Source: JAUASW01 sp036880965
GTDB taxonomy: Bacteria > Pseudomonadota > Gammaproteobacteria > Burkholderiales > Burkholderiaceae_C
Reading direction: 5' to 3'
DNA length: 64,000 bases
NCBI RefSeq assembly: GCF_036880965.1
Contig: NZ_JBAJMV010000001.1
Location: forward strand, 124,001-188,000
Positions within the stretch are counted from its first letter, which is position 1. Each line of letters begins with the position of its first letter. The notes below the pieces were generated by a model. The model was not told the DNA's origin and ran no database searches. It saw only the letters and a program-made list of their open reading frames with translations. Both the position numbers and the translations under genes were made by a program. Below are positions 35,016 through 42,860 of the stretch, in pieces.

Positions 35016-35031
35016 TGTCTCGACAGAGACA
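35016..35031. promoter_or_regulatory. Inverted repeat in the divergent peptidase / acyl-CoA dehydrogenase region
   Basis: TGTCTC-GACA-GAGACA is a perfect 6-base-arm dyad in the middle of the 143-base divergent gap. Its size suits a TetR- or MarR-type operator; no regulator gene is adjacent in the window. Confidence 0.35.
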
Positions 35032-35106
35032 AGGAAAATGCGAACGCTCGTGCTAAAAATCGGCATCGCCCGCAGCATGCGGGTCGCAATGGATGGAGAC
35101 GCCGTC

Positions 35107-36285
35107 ATGGACCTGAACTTCACAGCCGAGGAACTGGCCTTCCGTGCCGAGATCCGGCAATGGGTGGCCGCCAATCTGCCGGCCGACATCAGCCACAAGG
35201 TGCACAACGCGCTGCGCCTCAACAAGGACGATCTGCAGCGCTGGGCCAAGCTCCTGGGCAAGCAGGGCTGGCATGGCTGGGCCTGGCCCAAGCAGTTCGG
35301 CGGCCCGGGCTGGAACGCGGTGCAGCGCCATCTGTTCGAAGAAGAATGCGCCCTGGCCGGCGCGCCCCGCATCGTGCCCTTCGGCCCGGTGATGGTGGCG
35401 CCGGTGATCATGGCCTTCGGCACGCCCGAGCAGCAGCAACGTCACCTGCCCGGCATCATGAGCGGCGAGGTCTGGTGGAGCCAGGGCTACAGTGAGCCAG
35501 GCTCGGGCTCGGACCTGGCCTCGGTCAAGTGCCGAGCAGAGCGCAAGGGCGACAAATACATCGTCAACGGTCAGAAGACCTGGACTACGCTGGGCCAGTT
35601 CGGCGACTGGATCTTCTGCCTGGTACGCACCGACAGCTCGGTCAAGCCGCAGGCCGGCATCAGCTTCCTCTTGATCGACATGAAGTCGCCCGGCGTCACC
35701 GTGCGCCCCATCATCATGCTGGACGGCGAGCATGAGGTGAACGAGGTGTTCTTCGACAACGTCGAGGTGCCGGCCGAGAACCTGGTCGGCGAGGAGAACA
35801 AGGGCTGGACCTATGCCAAGTACCTCTTGGCCCATGAGCGCACCAATATCGCCGACGTGAACCGCGCCAAGCGCGAGCTGGAGCGCCTGAAGCGCATCGC
35901 CAAGGCCGAGGGCGTCTATGAGGACTCGCGCTTCCGCGATCAGATCGCACTGCTCGAGGTCGACATCGTGGCGCTGGAAATGATGGTGCTGCGCGTACTC
36001 TCGGCCGAGAAGAGTGGCAAACAGTCCCTGGACGTGGCCGGCCTCCTGAAGATTCGCGGCAGCGAGATCCAGCAGCGCTATTCCGAGCTCCTGATGCTGG
36101 CTGGCGGGCCCTTCTCCCTACCCTTCATCCACGAGGCGATGGAAGCCGGATGGCAAGGCGATTACGTGGGCGCAGCGCATTGCGCGCCTCTCGCCAGCCA
36201 CTACTTCAACTACCGCAAGACCACCATCTACGGCGGCTCCAACGAAGTGCAGCGCAACATCGTTGCCCAGACCGTTCTCGGTTGA
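35107..36285 (+). CDS. Acyl-CoA dehydrogenase, large subunit of a two-gene pair (PimC-like)
   Basis: 392 residues with the full acyl-CoA dehydrogenase order: N-terminal helices, QGYSEPGSGSDLASVKCRAE (FAD/substrate loop), NGQKTWTTLGQFGDW, and the C-terminal TTIYGGSNEVQRNIVAQTVLG that holds FAD. The sequence closely recalls PimC-type dehydrogenases of Burkholderiales and Rhodopseudomonas (long-chain dicarboxyl- or acyl-CoA degradation), for example HGWAWPKQFGGPGW and FDNVEVPAENLVGEENKGWTYAKY. It oxidises an acyl-CoA to the 2,3-enoyl-CoA. I start at the ATG with GGAG upstream; an earlier in-frame ATG exists. The second dehydrogenase gene begins 20 bases later. Confidence 0.9.
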   Translation: MDLNFTAEELAFRAEIRQWVAANLPADISHKVHNALRLNKDDLQRWAKLLGKQGWHGWAWPKQFGGPGWNAVQRHLFEEECALAGAPRIVPFGPVMVAPVIMAFGTPEQQQRHLPGIMSGEVWWSQGYSEPGSGSDLASVKCRAERKGDKYIVNGQKTWTTLGQFGDWIFCLVRTDSSVKPQAGISFLLIDMKSPGVTVRPIIMLDGEHEVNEVFFDNVEVPAENLVGEENKGWTYAKYLLAHERTNIADVNRAKRELERLKRIAKAEGVYEDSRFRDQIALLEVDIVALEMMVLRVLSAEKSGKQSLDVAGLLKIRGSEIQQRYSELLMLAGGPFSLPFIHEAMEAGWQGDYVGAAHCAPLASHYFNYRKTTIYGGSNEVQRNIVAQTVLG

Positions 36286-36305
36286 ATGTACAAGGAGACA
36301 AGCAC

Positions 36306-37415
36306 ATGGACTTCGATTTCACCGACGACCAGGAATCACTGCGCGACGCGGTGCGCCGCTGGGTGGACAAGGACTACGGCTTCGAGCACCGTCGCGGCAT
36401 TGTGAAAGCCGGCGGCTTCTCGCGCGAAGCCTGGGATGGCCTCGTGGGCCTGGGCCTCACCGCATTGGCCGTCTCCGAGGAACACGGCGGCATGGGCTTC
36501 GGCCCCGTCGATGCCATGGTGGTGATGGAGGAGCTGGGCCGCGGCATCGTGATGGAGCCCTACGCCCAGGCCGGCCTGATTGCACCGTCCGTCCTTCGTC
36601 AAGCGCCGGCAGAGGTGCAGGCCGAATGGCTGCCCAAGATTGCTGGCGGCGAAGCCTTGATCGTCCTCGCTCACCAGGAGCGCGGCGCACGTTACAAGCT
36701 GGACAAGGTCACGGCGCGCGCCGACGGTCAAACAGTGACGGGCACCAAGAGCCTCGTCCCCTGCGGAGATCAGGCCGATGCCTTCATCGTGCCGGCCGAC
36801 ACCGGCGCTGGCATCGCGCTCTACCTGGTCCAGCGCTCGGCGAGCGGGGTGAGCACGCGTGGCTACAGCCTGCAAGATGGTTCGCGTGCGGCCGAGGTCA
36901 GCTTCGACAAGTCGCCGGCCACGCTGCTGGTGGGCCCGTCGCAAGGTCTTGCCGTTCTTGAGCTGGCGGTCGACGTCGGCATCGCCGCGCTGTGCGCCGA
37001 AGGCGTGGGAGCCATGGAGAAGCTGCTCGCCATCACGGTCGAATACATGAACACGCGCAAGCAGTTCGGTGTGGCCATTGCGAGCTTCCAGGCACTTCGC
37101 CATCGCATTGCCGACGTAAAGATGCAGCTGGAGCTGGCGCGCTCGATGAGCTACTTTGCCAGCTTGAAGCTCGGCGATGAACCCGCCGTGCGGCGCCGCG
37201 CGCTCGCGCAGGCCAAGCTGCAGCTGTGCAATTCGGCCCGCTACGTTGGCCAGCAGTGCACGCAATTGCATGGCGGCATCGGCGTGACCGACGAATACAT
37301 CTCCAGCCACTATTTCAAGCGCCTGACCGCGATGGAAATGCAGTTCGGCGACAGCCTGCACCAGCTCGCCGAGGTCAGCGCCGGCATGCAGGATCAGGCT
37401 GGCGTGTTTGCCTGA
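36306..37415 (+). CDS. Acyl-CoA dehydrogenase, small subunit of the pair (PimD-like)
   Basis: 369 residues, same superfamily but more diverged. MDFDFTDDQESLRDAVRRWVDKDY and EEHGGMGFGPVDAMVVMEELG mark the N-terminal domain, and NTRKQFGVAIASFQALRHRIADVKMQLE and QLHGGIGVTDEYISSHYFKRL the C-terminal one. The FAD-loop equivalent (VLAHQERGARYKLDKVTAR) lacks the GSD pattern of its partner, as in many heterodimeric dehydrogenase pairs where cofactor and substrate parts are shared. A strong ribosome site (AAGGAGAC) precedes it. Likely forms a heteromer with the preceding product; the substrate is not determined. Confidence 0.9.
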   Translation: MDFDFTDDQESLRDAVRRWVDKDYGFEHRRGIVKAGGFSREAWDGLVGLGLTALAVSEEHGGMGFGPVDAMVVMEELGRGIVMEPYAQAGLIAPSVLRQAPAEVQAEWLPKIAGGEALIVLAHQERGARYKLDKVTARADGQTVTGTKSLVPCGDQADAFIVPADTGAGIALYLVQRSASGVSTRGYSLQDGSRAAEVSFDKSPATLLVGPSQGLAVLELAVDVGIAALCAEGVGAMEKLLAITVEYMNTRKQFGVAIASFQALRHRIADVKMQLELARSMSYFASLKLGDEPAVRRRALAQAKLQLCNSARYVGQQCTQLHGGIGVTDEYISSHYFKRLTAMEMQFGDSLHQLAEVSAGMQDQAGVFA

Positions 37416-37462
37416 GGCACCCTAGACTCCTTCGGACCACATCGGCCCCGAAGGAGTCTGGG

Positions 37463-38002
37463 ATGAAGCATCTTGTCCGCCTCACTGTGTTCGGCCTGTT
37501 GAGCCTGCCCTTGCTTGTCCAGGCCCAAGGCATGAAGCCCGGCCTCTGGGAAATGACGCAGAAGCCCCAGCTCGACCCCGCGCAGCAAGCCAAGATGGAG
37601 CAGGCCCAGAAGCAGATGGCTGCCATGCCGGCCGAGCAGCGCAAGATGATGGAGCAGATGATGAGCCAGCGCGGCATGTCGATGAGCGCGATGGCTGGCG
37701 GCGTCATCAGCATCAAGACCTGCATCAGCAAGGAACAGGCCGAGCGGCACGAAATGCCGGTCAGCGAAAGCGGCCGCTGCAAGCATGACGTGCAGCGCAG
37801 CGGCAAGACGGTGAAAACGCACTTCGTCTGCACCGACCCCGCAACGGAAGGCGATGGCGAGTTCACCTTCGACAGCCCCGAGCACTACACCAACAAGCTG
37901 AGCATCAAGCGCGGCGACAAGCTCATGACCATCACAGGCGAAGCGCGCTGGCTGGGCGGCGATTGCGGCGATATCAAGCCTCACGGGGCGCACAAGCATT
38001 GA
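37463..38002 (+). CDS. DUF3617 family exported protein
   Basis: 179 residues. A signal peptide (1-22, ending VQAQ) precedes GMKPGLWEMTQKPQLD, the family opening (PGLWE). The middle is Met/Gln-rich (KMEQAQKQMAAMPAEQRKMM) and helical, then KTCISKEQAER, ESGRCKHDVQRS and GDCGDIKP contribute conserved cysteines. DUF3617 proteins are periplasmic and of unknown function. Its ribosome site is AAGGAGTCTGGG, and its stop overlaps the next start by one base (TGATG), so it is coupled to the P1 peptidase gene. Confidence 0.9.
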   Translation: MKHLVRLTVFGLLSLPLLVQAQGMKPGLWEMTQKPQLDPAQQAKMEQAQKQMAAMPAEQRKMMEQMMSQRGMSMSAMAGGVISIKTCISKEQAERHEMPVSESGRCKHDVQRSGKTVKTHFVCTDPATEGDGEFTFDSPEHYTNKLSIKRGDKLMTITGEARWLGGDCGDIKPHGAHKH

Positions 38003-38970
38003 TGGCGGCGCTGCTGAATTCGCTGGGCCCCATTGCCGGCCTGCGGGTCGGACATTTCACGGAAACGCGCCGCCCCACCGGCTGCACGGTGCTGCTTTGC
38101 GAGCAGGGCGCCGTTGCCGGCGTCGATGTACGCGGCGCAGCGCCGGGCACGCGAGAAACCGATCTCCTGCGCCCCGAGAATACCGTTCAGCAAGTGCACG
38201 CCATCCTGCTCAGCGGCGGCAGCGCCTTTGGTCTGGATGCCGCCAGCGGCGTGATGCGCTGGCTGCGTGAGCGCGGCCATGGCCTTCAGGTCGGGTCGGC
38301 CTGCGTGCCCATCGTGCCGGGCGCCGTGCTGTTCGATCTCTGGCTGGGCGATCCGAACATCACGCCCGATGCCGCCGCCGGCTATGCAGCCTGCGAGGCC
38401 GCCACGGTCGACGCGGTGATGGGTTCCATCGGTGCCGGCGCTGGCGCGACGGTCGGCAAGCTCTTCGGCCCACAGCAGGCGATGAAGGGGGGCATCGGCT
38501 GCGCCTCGTTGACACTGAACGGCATCACGGTCGCAGCGCTGGTAGCCGTCAATGCAGTTGGCGATGTGATCGACCCGGCATCGGGCCAGGTGCTTGCAGG
38601 TGCACGCGGCAGCAACGGCCAGCCGATCAACACCATGGCAGCCCTGAAAGCGGGCCAGTCCCCGGCGCAGATGCTCAAAGGCGCGAACACCACCATAGGC
38701 GTCGTTGCCACGAACGCAGAGCTGGACAAGGCCCAAGCCACCAAGCTGGCCCAGATGTCGCACGACGGCCTGGCTCGCACGATCAACCCGGTGCACACGC
38801 CCAGCGATGGCGACGTGATGTTTGCGCTGGCAACCGGTGGTGCCGGCTGCAGCGCCGATCTGACCTGGTTGGGGGCACTGGCAGCTGAAGTCACGGGCCA
38901 AGCCGTCTTGAGCGCGATTCGCAGCGCCACCGGCCTGCCTGGCCTGCCCGCAGCGGGCGAGCTTGGATAA
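38002..38970 (+). CDS. P1 family peptidase (DmpA / L-aminopeptidase-D-esterase type)
   Basis: 322 residues. Landmarks: LRVGHFTETRRPTGCTVLL, LLSGGSAFGLDAASGVMRWL, GAGAGATVGKL and the self-cleavage block GANTTIGVVATNA, where Asn229/Thr230 is the probable cleavage point (aligned with Gly-Ser of DmpA), leaving Thr230 as nucleophile. After NPVHTPSDGDVMFALATG the chain ends PGLPA. These Ntn-like enzymes act as aminopeptidases on N-terminal D- or beta-amino acids, or as autoprocessing acyltransferases; the natural substrate is usually unclear. It is translationally coupled to the DUF3617 gene; rsuA-like gene follows after 7 bases. Confidence 0.9.
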   Translation: MAALLNSLGPIAGLRVGHFTETRRPTGCTVLLCEQGAVAGVDVRGAAPGTRETDLLRPENTVQQVHAILLSGGSAFGLDAASGVMRWLRERGHGLQVGSACVPIVPGAVLFDLWLGDPNITPDAAAGYAACEAATVDAVMGSIGAGAGATVGKLFGPQQAMKGGIGCASLTLNGITVAALVAVNAVGDVIDPASGQVLAGARGSNGQPINTMAALKAGQSPAQMLKGANTTIGVVATNAELDKAQATKLAQMSHDGLARTINPVHTPSDGDVMFALATGGAGCSADLTWLGALAAEVTGQAVLSAIRSATGLPGLPAAGELG

Positions 38971-38977
38971 TGGCGCC

Positions 38978-39694
38978 ATGCGCTTGTCACAGATTCTCTA
39001 TTCCCAGGGCTTCGGCACCCGCCGTCTTTGCAACGGCCTGATCTACAACGACGAGGTCAAGGTCAATGGCGAGGTGGTCGATGATCCCGATGCTGAATTC
39101 GATCCCAAGGGCTTCGTGTTCGAGGTCAGCGGCAAGACCTGGCCCTTTTACGAGAAGGCACTCATCCTCCTGAACAAGCCGAGCGGCTATGAGTGTTCGC
39201 AAAAGCCCAAGCACCATCCGAGCGTGATGAGCCTCCTGCCCGGCCCCTTGCGCGAGCGCAATGTGCAGCCGGTGGGTCGCCTCGATGAAGACACGACCGG
39301 CCTGCTCCTGCTGACCGATGACGGCAGCCTGATCCACAAGCTCACCAGCCCCAAGCACCATGTGCCCAAGGTCTACGAGGCCCGCTGCAAGCACCCGCTG
39401 ACCGATGAGCAGGTGCAACGCCTCCTGGACGGCGTCGAGCTGCGGGAGCCCGATGCGCCGGCGCACTACAAGCCCGAACCGGCACGCGCAGAAGGTGCGG
39501 AAAGGGTCGACGAGCATCTGCTGCGCCTGACCCTGATCGAGGGCAAATACCACCAGGTCAAGCGCATGGTCGCGGCCGTGGGCAATCGGGTCGAGGCACT
39601 GCATCGTCCCCAGTTCGGCGCCTTGACGATTCCGGCCGACCTGCCACCCGGCGGCTGGATCTGGATCGCCGACCCAGCACAGATTTCCCACTGA
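38978..39694 (+). CDS. 16S rRNA pseudouridine synthase, RsuA family
   Basis: 238 residues, like RsuA (231). The S4-like N-terminus MRLSQILYSQGFGTRRLCNGLI with VKVNGEVVDDP is followed by the catalytic domain: LNKPSGYECS, catalytic Asp in VGRLDEDTTGLLLLTDDG, KVYEARC and EGKYHQVKRMVAAVGNRV. RsuA makes pseudouridine 516 in 16S rRNA; related RluE/RluF modify 23S, so the target is an inference. I take the ATG that starts MRLSQ; an in-frame TTG 15 bases earlier overlaps the peptidase gene. It follows the P1 peptidase gene by 7 bases. Confidence 0.9.
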   Translation: MRLSQILYSQGFGTRRLCNGLIYNDEVKVNGEVVDDPDAEFDPKGFVFEVSGKTWPFYEKALILLNKPSGYECSQKPKHHPSVMSLLPGPLRERNVQPVGRLDEDTTGLLLLTDDGSLIHKLTSPKHHVPKVYEARCKHPLTDEQVQRLLDGVELREPDAPAHYKPEPARAEGAERVDEHLLRLTLIEGKYHQVKRMVAAVGNRVEALHRPQFGALTIPADLPPGGWIWIADPAQISH

Positions 39695-39866
39695 TCCGGT
39701 GACGGCGCAGCGGCTGCGGCGCCCGCACCACGTTTCGGGGTTGTTCCTAGGCCGGGACTTCCAAGCGCTGTGCCGAAATGGCGCCCAGTGAGTTTGGGAG
39801 CTTGAGCCACCCGTCAGCACGCTGAGACCCGCCCCAAAACCTGGGCCGGCAGCAGACGGGCAAGAG

Positions 39867-41690
39867 ATGCCGATGAGTGAAGCCCCCACGATGGGCCGAG
39901 GAACGCCGGGCCGCCTGGCCCAGATTGCCGAGCAGGTGCAGGCAGAGCGCATTGCCACGCTGTATGCCCTGAGCATGCCGCCGCTGCTGTTGGGCCTGTT
40001 GTTCAGCGGCTTTGCTGCGCTGATGCTGTGGCCACACCTGGCCGCCACCATTCTTGTGCCCTGGCTCGCGGTGCGCGCGGCGCTGGTGGCCGTGCGCTCC
40101 ATCGATGTCTGGCGCTATCAGCGCCTGCGCCCCTCCGGCAGTGCCGCCCTGCCTTGGGAACGCCGCTACCTCGTCCTGATGGCGCTGGACGCGCTGTCCT
40201 GGGGCGCCATGGGCTGGTTCTTCCACACGCCGGCCGTGCCCGAATTGAACGGCATCGTGCTGGCCGCTGTGGTCGGCCTGGGTGCCATCGGTCTGATTTC
40301 GCTGGGCAGCCACTGGCGCGCCAACCTGCTGTTCTGCAGCCTGGCCTTTGCGCCCTCGGCAGCCTATCAATTGAACCTGGGCACTTCGACCGGCGTTTTC
40401 GTGGCCGGCGGCTTCGTGCTCTTTCTTGCCACGCTGACGCTCGAATCACGCCGGCTGGAAGCCCGCCACGACGAGCTCTTGCGCCTGCGCTTCGAGAACG
40501 CGCTGATCGCCGACGAGCGGCAGCAGGCGCTGCAATCGGCCGAGCATTCCAGCACCAGCAAGAGCCGCTTTGTGGCCATGCTGAGCCATGAGATCCGCAC
40601 GCCGCTGAACGGCATCCTCGGCATGACCCAGTTGCTGGCCCGTGGCGACCTCGCTGCGCAGCAGCGCGAGCAGGTCGAGATCGTGCGCCGCTCGGGCCGC
40701 CATCTGCTGGCCCTGGTCAACGACATGCTAGACCTTGCGCGCATCGAATCAGGCAAGCTGGCGGTGGACGCCGGGCCGCTGGACGTGCGCGAAGTGGCGG
40801 GCGACGTGTGCGCCCTGCTGGGCCAGACGGCGCATGAAAAAGGCCTGTCCTTCGAACTGCAGATGAGCCCCGGCCTGCCCGCCCTGGTGCTGGGCGATGC
40901 CTCGCGCATCAAGCAGGTGCTGCACAACCTGATAGGCAATGCGATCAAGTTCACCGAGCGCGGCCAGGTGCTGGTCAAGCTGGGCACCGTTCTGGACATG
41001 CGCGCCGGCACGCTCCTGCGCTTTGTCGTGCAGGACAGCGGCGAAGGAATTGCCGCCGACCAGCTGGAACACATCTTCGCGCCCTTCGAGCAAGCGGCCG
41101 CCGGCCTGCGCCGCCAGGAGGGTGCAGGCCTCGGGCTGACCATCTCGCGCGAGCTGGCACGCGCCATGGGCGGTGATCTGTGCTGCAGCTCCACGCCGGG
41201 CGAAGGCTCGCAGTTCGAGTTCACCCTGCCCTTGCGCGCTGTCGTGCCCACCGCGGCCGAGCAAGCGGCCAATGACGAAGGTGACGGCGCCAAGCTCAGC
41301 GGCCACGTGCTCGTGGTCGACGACAGCGCGGTCAACCTGCTCGTGGCCTCGGCCATGCTGGAGGCGGGCGGCTTGCGTGTCGAACAGGCCGAGACCGGCA
41401 TGCAGGCCTTGAGCCGGCTGCAATCGCAGCGCTTCGACCTGGTGCTGATGGACTGCCAGATGCATGGCATGGACGGCTTCCAGACCACCAGCCGCTGGCG
41501 AGAACTGGAGCTCGAGCAAGGGCTGGCGCGCCTGCCCATCGTGGCCCTGACCGCCAGCGCAGTGAATGGCGACCGCGACCGCTGCATCGCCGCCGGCATG
41601 GACGACTACCTGCTCAAGCCCTTCGAGCAGGGCGACCTGATGGCGGTGCTGGCACGCCACCTACGCGCCGGCGAGCGGCTGGCCGCCTGA
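39867..41690 (+). CDS. Hybrid sensor histidine kinase with C-terminal receiver
   Basis: 607 residues. Five to six membrane helices (about 32-190) form an integral-membrane sensor with no large periplasmic loop. A dimerisation/phosphoacceptor domain follows with His241 in MLSHEIRTPLNGILGM, then an ATPase domain (N-box IGNAIKFTERG, G1 DSGEGIAADQLEHIF, G2 GAGLGLTISRELA). A receiver domain ends the protein: VLVVDDSAVNLLVA, phosphoacceptor Asp529 in LVLMDCQMHGMDG, and DDYLLKPF. The signal is unknown and no separate regulator gene is adjacent. It sits 172 bases after the pseudouridine synthase gene (no feature recognised in between) and 31 bases before ribF. Confidence 0.92.
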   Translation: MPMSEAPTMGRGTPGRLAQIAEQVQAERIATLYALSMPPLLLGLLFSGFAALMLWPHLAATILVPWLAVRAALVAVRSIDVWRYQRLRPSGSAALPWERRYLVLMALDALSWGAMGWFFHTPAVPELNGIVLAAVVGLGAIGLISLGSHWRANLLFCSLAFAPSAAYQLNLGTSTGVFVAGGFVLFLATLTLESRRLEARHDELLRLRFENALIADERQQALQSAEHSSTSKSRFVAMLSHEIRTPLNGILGMTQLLARGDLAAQQREQVEIVRRSGRHLLALVNDMLDLARIESGKLAVDAGPLDVREVAGDVCALLGQTAHEKGLSFELQMSPGLPALVLGDASRIKQVLHNLIGNAIKFTERGQVLVKLGTVLDMRAGTLLRFVVQDSGEGIAADQLEHIFAPFEQAAAGLRRQEGAGLGLTISRELARAMGGDLCCSSTPGEGSQFEFTLPLRAVVPTAAEQAANDEGDGAKLSGHVLVVDDSAVNLLVASAMLEAGGLRVEQAETGMQALSRLQSQRFDLVLMDCQMHGMDGFQTTSRWRELELEQGLARLPIVALTASAVNGDRDRCIAAGMDDYLLKPFEQGDLMAVLARHLRAGERLAA

Positions 41691-41721
41691 AGTGCCGCCG
41701 CGGCCGACGATAATCGGCAGC

Positions 41722-42756
41722 ATGCATGTCTTCCGAGGCTTTCACCACCCGGGCATCGCGTCCGAGTGCGCGCTGACCATAGGCAATTTCGACGGCGTCC
41801 ACCGCGGCCACCAGGCCATGCTGGCACTGCTGCGTTCGGAGGCCAGGCACCGCGGCCTGCCATCCTGCGTGATGAGCTTCGAGCCGCATCCGCGCGACTA
41901 TTTCGCCGCCCGCCTGGGCAAGCCCGAAATGGCGCCGGCCCGCATCGCCACCTTGCGCGACAAGCTCGGCGAACTGGAGCGATGCGGCATCGACCAGGTG
42001 ATCGTGCTGCGCTTCGACGAGCGGCTCTCGAGCCTGCCGGCGCCGGACTTCATCGACAAGGTGCTGGTGCAAGGCCTGGGCGCACGCTATGTGCTCGTGG
42101 GCGATGACTTCCGCTTCGGTGCCAAGCGCCAGGGCGACTACGCGACGCTGGACGCCGCTGGCCGCGCCAAGGGCTTCGACGTGGCGCGGATGATGAGCTA
42201 CGAGGTGCATGGCCTGCGTGTCTCCAGCTCGGCGGTACGCGAGGCGCTCGCGGCTGGCCGCATGGAAGCGGCCGCCGCCTTGTTGGGCCGCCCCTATTCG
42301 ATCTCCGGCCATGTGGTCCACGGCCAGAAGCTCGGGCGCCAATTGGCCGAGTCGGCGCCGGGCGCATCCGATGGCTTTCGCACCCTGAACCTGCGCTTCA
42401 ACCACGACAAACCGGCCGCACAAGGCATCTTTGCCGTGCGCGTTCATGGCCTTGCCGACGGGCCGGCGGATGGCGTGGCATCGCTCGGCGTTCGGCCCAC
42501 TGTGGAAGATGCCGGACGGGTCCTTCTGGAGGTCCATTGCCTGGACTGGCCGGCCGAACTGGGGCCGGATGGGGCCTACGGTAAACTCGTGCGCGTGGAA
42601 CTCTTGCACAAACTGCGCGATGAGGCCCGATTCGACGGCCTCCCGGCCCTGACCGAAGCGATTCGCCAGGACGTGGCGCAGGCACGCGCCTACCTGGCCC
42701 AAGAGGCCGCCTCCTACGTCAAGGTCAGTCGCCAGACCACGCGCGACCGAATTTGA
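41722..42756 (+). CDS. ribF: Bifunctional riboflavin kinase / FAD synthetase
   Basis: 344 residues, slightly longer than E. coli RibF (313). The FAD-synthetase domain carries IGNFDGVHRGHQA (20-32) and ISTFVR-equivalent VSSSAVREALAAG, where an ISST motif usually reads; the kinase domain has GRPYSISGHVVHGQKLGRQL and a later GVRPTVED and LHKLRDEARFDGL. It converts riboflavin to FMN and FAD. As in many beta-proteobacteria it precedes ileS; gap 104 bases with two GC hairpins (AGCGGC/GCCGCT and GGCGCGC/GCGCGCC) but no T-tract. I take the first ATG of MHVFRG; the frame is open a little further upstream. Confidence 0.95.
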   Translation: MHVFRGFHHPGIASECALTIGNFDGVHRGHQAMLALLRSEARHRGLPSCVMSFEPHPRDYFAARLGKPEMAPARIATLRDKLGELERCGIDQVIVLRFDERLSSLPAPDFIDKVLVQGLGARYVLVGDDFRFGAKRQGDYATLDAAGRAKGFDVARMMSYEVHGLRVSSSAVREALAAGRMEAAAALLGRPYSISGHVVHGQKLGRQLAESAPGASDGFRTLNLRFNHDKPAAQGIFAVRVHGLADGPADGVASLGVRPTVEDAGRVLLEVHCLDWPAELGPDGAYGKLVRVELLHKLRDEARFDGLPALTEAIRQDVAQARAYLAQEAASYVKVSRQTTRDRI

Positions 42757-42860
42757 AGCGGCCCTGTGCCGCTCCCGCTGCTTGCTGCCGGCGCGCCGAC
42801 TCTTCGCGCGCCCTCCTCCTTACCGCGGGTCGTCCGGCCCGCCGCCTCTGATCGCACGCC

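Noticed and set aside
42757..42860. A T-box or attenuator ahead of ileS
   Set aside because: The gap has GC hairpins only; no T-box sequence, leader peptide with Ile codons or T-tract is visible.
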